Assembly (NCBI GenBank): GCA_900466945.1 | Contig: UBNV01000001.1 | Span: 248,001-312,000, forward strand | Reading direction: 5' to 3' | Source: Hyphomicrobiales bacterium | GTDB taxonomy: Bacteria > Pseudomonadota > Alphaproteobacteria > Rhizobiales > Rhizobiaceae | DNA length: 64,000 nucleotides | Shown here: one piece after another, positions 36,892 to 45,548 of the stretch | How positions within the stretch are numbered: the stretch's first letter is position 1 | Layout of the letters: each line of letters starts with the position of its first letter | The notes under the pieces: model-generated | What the model saw: the letters and a program-made list of their open reading frames with translations, nothing else | What the model was told of the DNA's origin: nothing | The model's database searches: none | Made by a program: the position numbers and the translations under genes

Positions 36892-38418
36892 ATGCAGTTT
36901 TTGAGCCGGAACAGCGCGATGGCTGCCGAAGCGGATCGGCGGCGCCGACCCCTCAGGCTCGCGTCGAGCGTTGCTGCGCTGGTTTCTGCTGGCCTCGTGC
37001 TCTCTTCCTGTCAATCGATCTTCGAACAGGCCTACGAGCCATCCGTCGCACCTTCCAGCAATCCGCAGATCGTCGACGAGGTGCAGAAGGGCGATCCTCG
37101 TGCCCAGATGGGCGCGCGAGAACATCCGCGCATCGTCGCATCCTATGGCGGGGAATATTCTGATGCCAAGACCGAGCGCCTGGTTGCCCGCATCGCCGGC
37201 GCTTTGACGGCCGTCTCGGAGAACCCGAACCAGTCCTACCGCATCACCATCTTGAACTCGCCGGCAATCAACGCCTTCGCGCTGCCAGGTGGCTATCTCT
37301 ACGTCACACGAGGTCTGCTGGCGCTCGCCAACGACGCCTCGGAAGTCGCAGCTGTTCTCAGCCACGAGATGGCGCATGTGACCGCCAATCACGGCATCGA
37401 GCGCCAGCGCCGTGAAGAGGCGGAAGTGATTGCGAGCCGTGTCGTGGCGGAAGTGCTTTCCAGCGATCTCGCCGGCAAGCAGGCGCTCGCCCGTGGCAAG
37501 TTGCGTCTGGCCGCCTTCTCGCGCCAGCAGGAACTGCAGGCCGACGTTATCGGTGTGCGCACGCTTGGCGAAGCCGGCTACGATCCCTATGCCGCCGCCC
37601 GCTTCCTCGATTCCATGGCGCGCTACAGCCAGTTCACCTCGGTCGATCCGGATGCCGACCAGAGCCTGGACTTCCTGTCGAGCCATCCGAACGCGCCGCA
37701 GCGCGTCGAGCTCGCCAAACGCCACGCGCGCGCCTTCGGACCCGAAGGCACCCATGGCGAAACGGGTCGCGACTACTATCTGAACGGAGTTGACGGCCTG
37801 CTTTACGGCGACAGCCCGCAGGAAGGCTTCGTTCGAGGGCAGACTTTCCTCCACGGCCAGCTCGGCATCCGTTTTGACGTGCCTGTCGGTTTCCAGATTG
37901 ACAACAAGGTGGAAGCGGTTCTCGCAACTGGTCCCGGAGATGTCGCGATCCGCTTCGACGGCGTTGCCGACAACCAGAAGATCAGCCTGCCCAACTATAT
38001 TTCCAGCGGCTGGGTCACCGGTCTTCTGCCGGACACGATCCGCACGACAACCGTCAACGGCCTTGAAGCCGCAACGGCCCGGGCATCGGCAGATCGCTGG
38101 GATTTCGACATCACCGTCATCCGGATCGGCCCGCAGATCTTCCGTTTCCTGACAGCCGTTCCGAAGGGCAGCCCGGCCCTCGAAACCACGGCCGCCCAGT
38201 TGCGCGCCTCGTTCCGGCGGATCACATCACAGGAAGCGGCCTCGCTAAAGCCGCTGCGCGTCCGCGTCGTCACTGTCGGTGCCAACGATAATATCGGCAC
38301 CCTGTCTGCACGCATGATGGGCACAGAGCGGAAGCTTGAGCTATTCCGCCTGATCAATGCCCTGGGCCCGACTTCCACAGTCCGGCCCGGCACCCGGGTG
38401 AAGATCATCTCGGAGTGA
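36892..38418 (+). CDS. M48-family metalloprotease, probable lipoprotein
   Basis: The 508-residue protein has a basic N-terminus and a lipobox LSSC (cysteine 40), so it is likely anchored in a membrane and faces the periplasm. The M48 zinc motif is HEMAHVTANHG, near residue 160, with the third-ligand region SRQQELQADVIGVR following. A long C-terminal half (from about 290) ends in a LysM-like stretch (VGANDNIGTLSARMMG and INALG). Similar BepA-like proteases check outer-membrane protein assembly. The ATG is an inferred choice; AGGTGAAGGGGCAGG lies upstream. Confidence 0.88.
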   Translation: MQFLSRNSAMAAEADRRRRPLRLASSVAALVSAGLVLSSCQSIFEQAYEPSVAPSSNPQIVDEVQKGDPRAQMGAREHPRIVASYGGEYSDAKTERLVARIAGALTAVSENPNQSYRITILNSPAINAFALPGGYLYVTRGLLALANDASEVAAVLSHEMAHVTANHGIERQRREEAEVIASRVVAEVLSSDLAGKQALARGKLRLAAFSRQQELQADVIGVRTLGEAGYDPYAAARFLDSMARYSQFTSVDPDADQSLDFLSSHPNAPQRVELAKRHARAFGPEGTHGETGRDYYLNGVDGLLYGDSPQEGFVRGQTFLHGQLGIRFDVPVGFQIDNKVEAVLATGPGDVAIRFDGVADNQKISLPNYISSGWVTGLLPDTIRTTTVNGLEAATARASADRWDFDITVIRIGPQIFRFLTAVPKGSPALETTAAQLRASFRRITSQEAASLKPLRVRVVTVGANDNIGTLSARMMGTERKLELFRLINALGPTSTVRPGTRVKIISE

Positions 38419-38446
38419 ACGTGACTAACCTGAAGACAGCGAAAAA

Positions 38447-38466
38447 CCGGCACGAGTGCCGGCTCT
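38447..38466 (+). terminator. Terminator after the M48 protease gene
   Basis: CCGGCA (38447-38452) pairs with TGCCGG (38457-38462) around CGAG, followed by CTCTTTT. It lies between this gene and the convergent rpoH2, 29 bp after the stop. Confidence 0.68.
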
Positions 38467-38486
38467 TTTGGTCACGCGCTATCTGA

Positions 38487-39359
38487 TCAGTAGGCCATCT
38501 CATACCGAGATGCACTCGGCGCCTTGTCTGTCAAAGCGAGCTTGAGTTTTTCCAGCGCCCGGGTCTCGATCTGACGGACACGCTCCTTGGAGATCCCGAG
38601 TTCAACGCCAAGTTCTTCCAGCGTGGCACCGTCCTCGGTCAGGCGGCGGGCCTTGATGATCCGGCTCTCTCGCTCGTTCAGGCGGTCCATGGCATCCTTG
38701 AGCCAACCGTGCCACCGCTCCCCATCGATGATCGACGTGACTTGCTCGTCGGGCAGCGCTTCCTTGCTCTCCAGCATCTCGAGCTGTTCGGTGCCCTCAC
38801 CATGCCGCCCGGCGACGGGCGTCTGAAGCGATGCGTCATTGCCGGACAGCCGCGCATCCATGGACTGGACATCGGAGAGGCTTACGCCAAGTGCGGAGGC
38901 GATCTCCTGATGGATTGCCTGATCGGAAAGACGATTATCCCCTTGGGCGAGCTTGGCGCGCAGGCGCCGAAGGTTGAAGAACAGCGCCTTCTGGCTGGAG
39001 CTCGTGCCGCCGCGGACAATCGACCAGTTGCGCAGGATATAGTCCTGCATCGAGGCGCGGATCCACCAGCCGGCATAAGTCGAGAAGCGGACCTCGCGGC
39101 CGGGATCGAAACGGGCGGCAGCCTCCAGAAGGCCGATATAGCCTTCCTGGATAAGATCGTTCAGCGGAAGGCCGAAGCCACGGAACTTGGAAGCCATGGC
39201 AATGACGAGGCGCATATGCGCCTGAGCGATGCGATTGCGAGCCCCCTGGTCATCATTCTCTTTCCAGCGGATCGCAAGGTCGAGTTCTTCCTCGCGCTCC
39301 AGATAGGGCTGCGACATGGCGTATTTGATGATGTGTCTGTCAGCGGATGTGGCTTTCAT
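38487..39359 (-). CDS. rpoH2: RNA polymerase sigma factor RpoH2
   Basis: The 290-residue sigma-32-type factor directs heat and oxidative stress genes. The RpoH box SSQKALFFNLRRLRAK (about residues 120-135) is diagnostic. Region 2 contains DLIQEGYIGLLEAAARFDPG and FSTYAGWWIRASMQDYIL. Region 4 ends in LGISKERVRQIETRALEKL. The N-terminus HIIKYAMSQPYLEREEELDLA and several substitutions match the RpoH2 paralogue of rhizobia rather than RpoH1. An EcfG-type promoter lies upstream (39427-39451), as expected for RpoH2. It converges with the M48 gene. Confidence 0.9.
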   Translation of the reverse strand: MKATSADRHIIKYAMSQPYLEREEELDLAIRWKENDDQGARNRIAQAHMRLVIAMASKFRGFGLPLNDLIQEGYIGLLEAAARFDPGREVRFSTYAGWWIRASMQDYILRNWSIVRGGTSSSQKALFFNLRRLRAKLAQGDNRLSDQAIHQEIASALGVSLSDVQSMDARLSGNDASLQTPVAGRHGEGTEQLEMLESKEALPDEQVTSIIDGERWHGWLKDAMDRLNERESRIIKARRLTEDGATLEELGVELGISKERVRQIETRALEKLKLALTDKAPSASRYEMAY

Positions 39360-39426
39360 CGGACATCTCCATGGTCTCTCTGGACCGCTGGCCTCTCAGA
39401 GGCCGTCTTGCCGGCATTGTCACCTG

Positions 39427-39451
39427 AACGGCTGAGCGTCGGACAGGTTCC
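39427..39451 (-). promoter_or_regulatory. EcfG-type (general stress) promoter of rpoH2
   Basis: Read on the minus strand, GGAAC (39451-39447) is followed after exactly 16 bp by CGTT (39430-39427). This is the GGAAC-N16/17-CGTT pattern of RpoE2/EcfG promoters. Transcription would start near 39420, about 60 nt before the rpoH2 ATG. rpoH2 is a known EcfG target in rhizobia. The 319-bp gap 39360-39678 holds this promoter and the leuB terminator. Confidence 0.75.
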
Positions 39452-39625
39452 AACAGAATGCCGGGCGCGGTGGTGGTTGCGTCGCTCTCATCTGCTTGTC
39501 TGACCAATACTACGCGCCGCGTGCGACATCGGATTTGCCGCTGGGGTGCGACCATCTGTCGAACAGGAGCAATCACGCGTAAGTGAGAGAATGGACAGCA
39601 GGACGCCTGCGCAGTGCCTGGAAAC

Positions 39626-39659
39626 GCAAAACGGCGCGGGTTGAGCCGCGCCGTTTTGC
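39626..39659 (-). terminator. Terminator after leuB
   Basis: GCAAAACGGCGCGG (39626-39639) and its complement (39646-39659) form a perfect 14-bp stem with a six-base loop. Read on the minus strand it ends in a T run. It lies 20 bp beyond the leuB stop. Confidence 0.85.
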
Positions 39660-39678
39660 TTAAGCCTGATAAGTGTGT

Positions 39679-40791
39679 TCAGGCTGAGAGAGCCTTGAAT
39701 TCCGCAAGGATGGCGTCGCCCATTTCCACCGTGCCGACCTGGCGGCAACCTTCGGCCATGATGTCGCCGGTGCGGATCCCCTGGTCGAGCACATTGGCAA
39801 TCGCCTTTTCCAGGCGATCGGCTTCGGTGACCATGTTGAAAGAATATCGCAGGCACATGGCGAAAGAAGCGATCATGGCGATCGGGTTGGCAACACCCGT
39901 GCCGGCGATGTCAGGGGCCGAACCATGCACCGGCTCATAGAGTGCCTTGCGCTTGCCGGTCTTGCCGTCGGGGGCACCGAGCGAAGCAGACGGTAGCATG
40001 CCGAGCGAACCGGTGAGCATGGCGGCAACGTCGGAGAGCATGTCGCCGAACAGGTTGTCGGTCACGATGACGTCGAACTGCTTCGGCGCGCGCACGAGCT
40101 GCATGCCGCCGGCATCGGCCAGCATGTGGTCGAGCTTGACGTCGGAGAACTTCTCCTTGTGCGTTGCGGTCACGACCTGGTTCCACAGGACGCCCGACTT
40201 CATGACGTTGCGCTTCTCCATCGAGCAGACGCGATTGTTGCGAGTGCGGGCCAACTCGAAGGCCACGGCCGAGATGCGCTCGATTTCATAGGTATCGTAA
40301 ACCTGGGTATCGATGGCGCGCTTCTGGCCATTGCCGAGATCGGTGATGGTCTTCGGCTCACCGAAGTAGACGCCGCCGGTCAGTTCGCGGACGATGAGGA
40401 TGTCGAGACCTTCGACAAGCTCCGGCTTCAGTGACGAAGCATTGGCGAGCGCCGGATAGCAGATCGCCGGACGCAGATTCGCGAACAGTTCAAGATCCTT
40501 GCGCAGGCGCAGGAGACCGGCTTCCGGGCGCACGTCGTAGGGCACGTCGTCCCACTTCGGACCACCGACCGCACCGAACAACACGGCGTCAGCAGCAAGT
40601 GCCTTTGCCATATCTTCTTCAGAAATCGCCGCCCCATGGGCGTCATAGGCGGAACCGCCGACGAGACCTTCGTCCGTAACGAAGCCGGCACCCTGTGCTT
40701 CGTTCATATAGGCGATGATCTTGCGGACCTCAGCCATGGCCTCGGGGCCGATACCATCACCAGGCAAAAGGAGAAGATTGCGAGCCGTCAT
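39679..40791 (-). CDS. leuB: 3-isopropylmalate dehydrogenase
   Basis: The 370-residue NAD-dependent enzyme oxidises 3-isopropylmalate in leucine synthesis. Motifs present are [19 protein letters not shown] at the N-terminus, [16 protein letters not shown] near residue 95, REITGG-like [10 protein letters not shown], and the metal/substrate region [30 protein letters not shown]. Length is standard. leuD is about 1.2 kb upstream in the same direction, with an opposite-strand dehydratase gene between them, so the two leucine genes are not in one simple operon. Confidence 0.97.
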   Translation of the reverse strand: MTARNLLLLPGDGIGPEAMAEVRKIIAYMNEAQGAGFVTDEGLVGGSAYDAHGAAISEEDMAKALAADAVLFGAVGGPKWDDVPYDVRPEAGLLRLRKDLELFANLRPAICYPALANASSLKPELVEGLDILIVRELTGGVYFGEPKTITDLGNGQKRAIDTQVYDTYEIERISAVAFELARTRNNRVCSMEKRNVMKSGVLWNQVVTATHKEKFSDVKLDHMLADAGGMQLVRAPKQFDVIVTDNLFGDMLSDVAAMLTGSLGMLPSASLGAPDGKTGKRKALYEPVHGSAPDIAGTGVANPIAMIASFAMCLRYSFNMVTEADRLEKAIANVLDQGIRTGDIMAEGCRQVGTVEMGDAILAEFKALSA

Positions 40792-40953
40792 GGAAACCCT
40801 CCACTCGAAAAAGAAGTCGCGGCTTCTTACGCGTGGGGCAGGCCCTTTTCAAGCGAGATAGGCCGGAAACGGTACGGTTCGGGGCACTGCAGAAGAGGCA
40901 TTTGTTGGTTGACCCGTCGGGTGACGAGGTCCAAAAGACAGCATCCCTTCAGC

Positions 40954-41901
40954 ATGTTCGAGTTCACCATGCCCCTTTCTCCCCTGCATATTGAAACCCC
41001 GCTTCTGCGCACCGCAGCCGATTACAGCGCTAGCGGCCTGCCGCTCTGGCTGAAGCTCGATGCCTTGCAGCCCTCCGGCAGCTTCAAGCTGCGCGGCGTG
41101 GGCCTGCTTTGCCAGCATGAAGTCGCCAAGGGTGCCAAGGAAATCTTCTGCGCCTCCGGCGGCAATGCAGGCATCGCGGCAGCGGTCGCCGGCAAGGCCT
41201 TGGGAGTACCGGTGACCATCGTCGTGCCAGAAACGACGTCTCCCGACGTGCGTGCCAGGATCGCGGCAACCGGCGCGAATGTTCTGGTGCATGGCTCGGT
41301 TTTCGACGAGGCCAATGCCCATGCCGTCGCGCTCGCGGCCGAACGCAAGGCGGCCTACGTCCACCCCTATGATCACCCGCTGCTCTGGGAAGGGCACGCG
41401 ACCCTGATCGATGAAGTGGTGAAATCAGGCGCCGATTTCGACTGCGTGATCACAAGTGTCGGCGGCGGCGGCCTGCTGGCCGGCATCGTCGAAGGCCTGA
41501 GGCGCAACGGACTGCGCGATATCCCTGTGATCGCGGTCGAGACGGAAGGTGCGGCTTCACTCAATGCCGCGGTCGCAGCGAAAGCGCGCGTAACCCTTCC
41601 CGCAATCACCTCGATCGCCAATTCGTTGGGTGCGCGCCAGGTGGCCCAACACGTCTTCGACCTGCTGGGCACGCATCCCATTGAAAGCGTCACTGTGACC
41701 GACGCCCAGGCTGTCGCAGCCTGCCTGAAATTCGCCGATGCGCAGCGAATCCTGGTCGAGCCGGCTTGCGGCGCAGCCCTGGCTGTCGCCGATGTGCATG
41801 CTGGTCTGCTGTCGCGCTTCAAGGCGCCGCTCATAGAGGTTTGCGGCGGGATCGGCGTATCGCTCGCAGCGCTCGAAACATGGCGCTCACGCTTCCTCTG
41901 A
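40954..41901 (+). CDS. PLP-dependent serine/threonine dehydratase-like protein
   Basis: The 315-residue fold-type II PLP enzyme has the Schiff-base lysine in QPSGSFKLRG (about residue 48), the phosphate-binding loop ASGGNAGIAAAVAG near 71, and the glycine-rich SVGGGGLLAGIVEGL near 180. It most resembles catabolic serine/threonine dehydratases, which deaminate to 2-oxoacids. The ATG at 40954 begins MFEFTMPLSPLHIETPLL; another ATG lies at 40969. It stands between leuB and leuD on the opposite strand. Threonine deamination would feed branched-chain amino-acid synthesis, but a regulatory ACT domain is absent. Confidence 0.86.
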   Translation: MFEFTMPLSPLHIETPLLRTAADYSASGLPLWLKLDALQPSGSFKLRGVGLLCQHEVAKGAKEIFCASGGNAGIAAAVAGKALGVPVTIVVPETTSPDVRARIAATGANVLVHGSVFDEANAHAVALAAERKAAYVHPYDHPLLWEGHATLIDEVVKSGADFDCVITSVGGGGLLAGIVEGLRRNGLRDIPVIAVETEGAASLNAAVAAKARVTLPAITSIANSLGARQVAQHVFDLLGTHPIESVTVTDAQAVAACLKFADAQRILVEPACGAALAVADVHAGLLSRFKAPLIEVCGGIGVSLAALETWRSRFL

Positions 41902-41912
41902 CGCAAAAGAAA

Positions 41913-41934
41913 AAGCCGGGCTCGCGCCCGGCTT
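41913..41934. terminator. Bidirectional terminator between convergent dehydratase and leuD
   Basis: AAGCCGGGC (41913-41921) pairs with GCCCGGCTT (41926-41934) around TCGC. An A run precedes it on the plus strand, which is a T tract when read from leuD. It fits termination of leuD and perhaps also of the dehydratase gene. Confidence 0.8.
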
Positions 41935-41958
41935 CATCATTCGTTTCCGCAGCTTGGC

Positions 41959-42564
41959 TCAGGCCCAGGGGCGCTGCGCTGCATTGGACTGCTCGAAGCT
42001 CGCGATGTTCGATGCCTTTTCGAGCGTCAGGCCGATATCGTCGAGACCGTTCAGCAGGCAGTGGCGCTTGAACGCGTCGATTTCGAACGAGATCTTGCCG
42101 CCATCGGGACCGGTGATTTCCTGAGATTCCAGGTCGACGGTCAGCACGGCATTCGAACCGCGGCTGGCATCGTCCATCAGCTTGTCCAGGTTCTCCTGGC
42201 TGACGACGATCGGCAGGATGCCGTTCTTGAAGCAGTTGTTGTAGAAGATGTCGGCGAAAGACGTCGAGATCACGCAGCGGATGCCGAAATCGAGAAGCGC
42301 CCACGGAGCATGTTCGCGCGAGGATCCGCAACCGAAGTTGTCGCCGGCGACGAGGATCTGCGCATTGCGATAGGCGGGCTTGTTCAGAACGAAATCCGCG
42401 TTCTCCGAACCATCTTCCTTGTAGCGAGCCTCGGCGAAGAGCCCGGTACCGAGACCGGTGCGCTTGATGGTCTTCAGATAATCCTTCGGAATGATCATGT
42501 CCGTGTCGACATTGACGACCGGAAGCGGTGCCGCAACACCGGTGAGCTTTACGAACTTGTCCAT
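41959..42564 (-). CDS. leuD: 3-isopropylmalate dehydratase small subunit
   Basis: The 201-residue subunit pairs with LeuC (not in the window) to isomerise 2- to 3-isopropylmalate. The start [27 protein letters not shown] is diagnostic, and [16 protein letters not shown] near residue 69 is the small-subunit signature. The frame is open upstream to 42687, but the ATG at 42564 gives the normal protein. It ends next to a convergent gene with a shared terminator. Upstream lies a small membrane-protein gene in the same direction. Confidence 0.96.
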   Translation of the reverse strand: MDKFVKLTGVAAPLPVVNVDTDMIIPKDYLKTIKRTGLGTGLFAEARYKEDGSENADFVLNKPAYRNAQILVAGDNFGCGSSREHAPWALLDFGIRCVISTSFADIFYNNCFKNGILPIVVSQENLDKLMDDASRGSNAVLTVDLESQEITGPDGGKISFEIDAFKRHCLLNGLDDIGLTLEKASNIASFEQSNAAQRPWA

Positions 42565-42736
42565 CAGTCTGCCTTCGATCTGGCTAATGCGCGTGTGATG
42601 CCCCGCCCATAGAGCAAAACCGAGAAAAATTGAAGGAGAATCTTGTGTCGGCCGAAGCGGCCCCTCGGCGCTGCCAATCGCAGCCACCTACGCTCACCCA
42701 CTCACGGGCGAGCGCAACGATCAGGCCTCTGCCCGA

Positions 42737-42967
42737 TCACAGATCGATGATGGTGCCCTTGCCGTCGTTCCAGACACGCAGGTCTTCGCGGCGCTTCGCC
42801 TTCGCATAGACCGGGGCGCGCTTCGTCTTGCCCATCAGCATGCGAGCACCGAGCGTCACGGTCAGGAGTGCGCCGATCACAAGCGTCAATGAGACTGCGA
42901 AAGCGGCTGCGAGACCGATAAAGGCGAGGCCAGCGATGGCATAGGCGGCAGAGCGGAGATTTTGCAT
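42737..42967 (-). CDS. Small membrane protein of unknown function
   Basis: The 76-residue protein has a long hydrophobic stretch (about residues 7-45: AYAIAGLAFIGLAAAFAV then SLTLVIGALLTVTLGARML) that could form two membrane helices. A basic cytoplasmic tail (KTKRAPVYAKAKRREDLRVWNDGKGTIIDL) follows. I know no named family. AAGGACACG lies before the ATG. It is divergent from the CitE-like gene and upstream of leuD. The hydrophobic profile and positive tail favour a real inner-membrane protein, but function is unknown. Confidence 0.7.
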   Translation of the reverse strand: MQNLRSAAYAIAGLAFIGLAAAFAVSLTLVIGALLTVTLGARMLMGKTKRAPVYAKAKRREDLRVWNDGKGTIIDL

Positions 42968-43077
42968 GATCGTGTCCTTTCTCGACAGCCAAGGTGGTCC
43001 TTATTCTCCTGTATTGCAAGGGCCTTTCACCCAATTGTCATCTTGCGTGGCCGGCCAAAGCTTGCCAGAACTCGGCC

Positions 43078-43998
43078 ATGACTTCAGAGCCCTCTTCCTT
43101 TCGCTTTCACCATCCCTCTCGATTGCGTCGTTCCGTGCTGACGGTGCCGGCGATCAATGAACGGGCTCTGCAAAAGGTGACGGGCCTCGATTGCGATGCC
43201 GTCATCTTTGATCTGGAGGACTCTGTAGCCGAAGATCGGAAGGCGGACGCGCGCCACATGCTCCTGGAATTCCTGGAGAATACCGACCTCGGTCACCGCG
43301 AGCGGATCGTTCGCATCAACGCCGCCGACACGCCGCACTTCCGCGATGACATGGCCCTTGTTCTCAAAGCCTTGCCCGACGCCGTCCTCCTTCCGAAGGT
43401 TGAGGAGCCGGTCACGGTCCAGGACATGGCGGAAAGTCTCGGCGAGCATGCTGCGGCGGATGGTCTCAGGATTTGGGCGATGATCGAGACCCCGCGGGGG
43501 GTCTTGAACGCCGCGGCCATCTCCTCGTCCGGCCGGACAAGCAACAGTCGACTGGATGCCTTTGTTGTCGGGCTGAACGACCTGCGCAAGGCGACCGGCA
43601 TACCGCCCGAGCCGGGACGCACCTACCTCGTGCCCTATTTGATGCAGGTCATGCTCGCGGCCCGCGCCTATGGGCTTGATGTGATCGACAGCGTCTCGAA
43701 CGATTTCCGCGACGTCGAAGCCTTCGCGGCCGAGTGCGCGCAGGGCAAGGCCATGGGCTTCGGTGGGAAGATGCTGATCCATCCCGCCCAGATCGAAGCC
43801 GCCAACCACCATTTCGGCCCGAACGAGGCGGCAATCGCAGAAGCCCGACTCGTGGCCGATACCTTCGCCGACCCGGCCCATGCGGGCCTCAACGTCATCA
43901 ACATCGATGGGCGCATGATCGAGCGACTGCATGCCGAGGAGGCGGCGCGCCTTCTCGCCAAGGTCGCCCTGATCGACGCCAGAAAGGACAATCCATGA
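43078..43998 (+). CDS. HpcH/HpaI aldolase/citrate lyase family protein (CitE-like CoA ester lyase)
   Basis: The 306-residue protein belongs to the CitE/malyl-CoA lyase TIM-barrel family. Key segments are RRSVLTVPAINERALQKV, the metal-binding DAVIFDLEDSVAEDRKADAR near residue 43, VLLPKVEEP near 108, MIETPRGVLNA, and GFGGKMLIHPAQIE near 230. These proteins cleave or form malyl-CoA, citramalyl-CoA or related esters; the exact substrate cannot be read here. The frame is open to 42994, but the ATG at 43078 gives the usual start. It overlaps the DUF1737 gene by 4 bp. Confidence 0.88.
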   Translation: MTSEPSSFRFHHPSRLRRSVLTVPAINERALQKVTGLDCDAVIFDLEDSVAEDRKADARHMLLEFLENTDLGHRERIVRINAADTPHFRDDMALVLKALPDAVLLPKVEEPVTVQDMAESLGEHAAADGLRIWAMIETPRGVLNAAAISSSGRTSNSRLDAFVVGLNDLRKATGIPPEPGRTYLVPYLMQVMLAARAYGLDVIDSVSNDFRDVEAFAAECAQGKAMGFGGKMLIHPAQIEAANHHFGPNEAAIAEARLVADTFADPAHAGLNVINIDGRMIERLHAEEAARLLAKVALIDARKDNP

Positions 43999-44201
43999 AA
44001 GTCTATCGTTTCCTCACCGGCCCTGACGATTCGAGCTTCTGCCACCGGGTGACCGACGCGCTCAACAAGGGCTGGGAACTGCATGGTTCACCAAGCCACA
44101 CGTTCAACGCGGCAGAGAACAAGCTGTATTGCGGCCAGGCCGTGGTGAAGACAGTACATGGCAAGGACTATGATCCGTCGATGAAGCTAGGCGAGCAGTG
44201 A
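43995..44201 (+). CDS. DUF1737 family protein
   Basis: The 68-residue protein begins MKVYRFLTGPDDSSFCHRVTDALNKGWELHG and matches the small DUF1737 family. FxxRVTxALNxGW and the C-terminal QAVVK region are the usual conserved parts. Its ATG lies within the stop of the CitE-like lyase gene (ATGA), so it is co-translated with it. The family has no assigned function. The larger frame seen from 43734 is not its real start. Confidence 0.82.
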   Translation: MKVYRFLTGPDDSSFCHRVTDALNKGWELHGSPSHTFNAAENKLYCGQAVVKTVHGKDYDPSMKLGEQ

Positions 44202-44215
44202 TGGGCTGGTAAGGT

Positions 44216-44239
44216 CCATCTCCCCCTTGCTGGGGGAGA
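44216..44239. repeat. REP-like hairpin (copy 1)
   Basis: TCTCCCCC (44219-44226) pairs with GGGGGAGA (44232-44239) around TTGCT and is preceded by CCA. A close copy lies at 45278-45301. The CCATCTCCCCC...GGGGGAGA pattern resembles abundant small palindromes in rhizobial intergenic DNA. It may also help end the upstream transcript. Confidence 0.65.
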
Positions 44240-44344
44240 CTTCGGAGCGATGGCCGATGGCCCGATCAGGGCTGACCTCAGATCTCGCAATAGGGGCTTG
44301 GTAGGGTTTTCGCCCAACACTCACTATGTGCTGAATGAATACTC

Positions 44345-44493
44345 GGCAGATCCTCGGGACGATGCCCGACGATGAAGATCGCGGACAGGAAGAGCATCCT
44401 CCACAATCGTTTCGGCACGCCGAAACGGATGCGTCGTATATCCGGCCCAACTCCAAATGACGTCATCCTCGGGCATCGTCCCGAGGATCTGCC
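44345..44493. repeat. MITE-like element with perfect 25-bp terminal inverted repeats
   Basis: Bases 44345-44369 and 44469-44493 are perfect 25-bp inverted repeats, 99 bp apart. Each arm is itself imperfectly palindromic (TCGGG...CCCGA). The centre has a further 9-bp hairpin (CGTTTCGGC/GCCGAAACG, 44408-44427). The whole unit is 149 bp with no coding capacity. It resembles rhizobial intergenic mosaic or MITE-like repeats, but no target-site duplication is obvious. Confidence 0.6.
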
Positions 44494-45277
44494 AGCGCGT
44501 CTGCGGTCTTCAGGGACGTGGCAGCCGCACATGTTCAATCTGTCAAAAAACCCAAGCTTCGCCGCCGGTCGGGATGGCTCCCTCCGGTTCGGTCTCATGC
44601 TTGTCTCGGACGAGGCGCCAGAAGCAACCTGTCTAAGTAGTTTAATGTGGCTCCTTCCGGCGCCTCGTTCGACGTTTTGTCCCGCTGCATGCGTCTCTCT
44701 GGCAAGGCGGCGACGGTCCTCGGGATTGCTCCCAAAGAATGACCGGGCGCGGGTCCGGCTGCGACGTCATACACGATGACGCTTCAGCCTGGCCGGTGGC
44801 CCGGGAGGTTCCCGCCGGATGGTGCACCAACCGACCGGGACCCTCGCCCGGGGGATGCTTTTCGATCATTGGCGATCGTCCATCATCCCCGCCGTTTTTA
44901 TCCGCCCCGCTGTCTGGATGTTCGCGACGGCGTGGGCGCCTTGTCTGTGTGCCTCTGAGGCACGTCCTTCCGATCAGGGGTTTCAGGCGTCCGGCATCCG
45001 ACCGTTCACCGTCACTTCCACCCCCTCGTCCGGAGGGAGACCGTTGCAGCGGGCCGGGGATTTGTGCCTGCGACAGCACCCCACCCCGGCGCCGGCCCCG
45101 CCTCGCCTGACATCGCATCGTCAGGTGTATCCGAGGGCGGGACGGGGATGAGTCTACGAGGGTGGAAATGGTGGGGGATAAAAAAATGTGTCGGGGTTTG
45201 ATTTTCCTAGAGATTTTCTCAAACTCGTCCCCCTCCGACTGGGGGAATTGAGGGGTTTTTGGCGGCTTGCGCGGGGG

Positions 45278-45301
45278 CCATCTCCCCCCTTGCGGGGGAG
45301 A
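45278..45301. repeat. REP-like hairpin (copy 2)
   Basis: CCA then TCTCCCCC (45281-45288) pairs with GGGGGAGA (45294-45301) around CTTGC, repeating the hairpin at 44216-44239 almost exactly. A related C5/G5 hairpin lies just upstream (45229-45245). Confidence 0.62.
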
Positions 45302-45460
45302 AAGCGATTTCGATGAATTGGTCGTGGCGCAAGAAACGGCTAAACATTTGAAATCGCAAGAGAGGGGCTCGGTGATGTCGGTGCCAACGCAATTGTGCCC
45401 CTCACCTGGAAAATCTGAAGTTTAGGTGGCTTGCGCTCGCCTAAGCCTTCGATTTTCCGT

Positions 45461-45481
45461 CCTCCCCCGCTTGGGGGGAGG
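45461..45481. repeat. REP-like hairpin variant (copy 3)
   Basis: CTCCCCC (45462-45468) pairs with GGGGGAG (45474-45480) in a shorter variant of the hairpins at 44219 and 45281. It lies about 70 bp before the SAM-II riboswitch. Confidence 0.5.
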
Positions 45482-45548
45482 GGGCAAAGGCAGCGATTGC
45501 CTTGCCCATTGATTCGCGTCCCTGACAGGCGTAAAAGGCCTCGTGTTC

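Larger units (their letters stand above)
44202..45548. other. Large gene-poor region with repeats and a G+C-rich block
   Basis: No convincing gene was found in these roughly 1.35 kb. The first part (44202-44500) has REP-like hairpins and an inverted-repeat element. The middle (about 44640-45160) is strongly G+C-rich with several short inverted repeats. It contains open frames on both strands (44642-45118 minus, 44739-45110 plus), but their products are Arg/Pro/Gly-rich with no recognisable motif or ribosome-binding site. The last part has further G-run hairpins. It may be a decayed element or contain a structured RNA. Confidence 0.6.

Noticed and set aside
36708..37163. Plus-strand open frame upstream of and overlapping the M48 gene
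   Set aside because: Most of it lies inside the M48 lipoprotein gene in another frame, and its N-terminal part has no motif or good ribosome-binding site.
44642..45118. Open frames on both strands in the G+C-rich gap (44642-45118 minus, 44739-45110 plus)
   Set aside because: The products are Arg/Pro/Gly-rich, lack ribosome-binding sites and motifs, and overlap each other; kept as a noncoding region.
44640..45160. G+C-rich block as tmRNA, RNase P RNA, SRP RNA or 6S RNA
   Set aside because: I looked for the conserved signatures of each (tag-reading frame, GAGGAAAGT, SRP tetraloop region) and did not find them.
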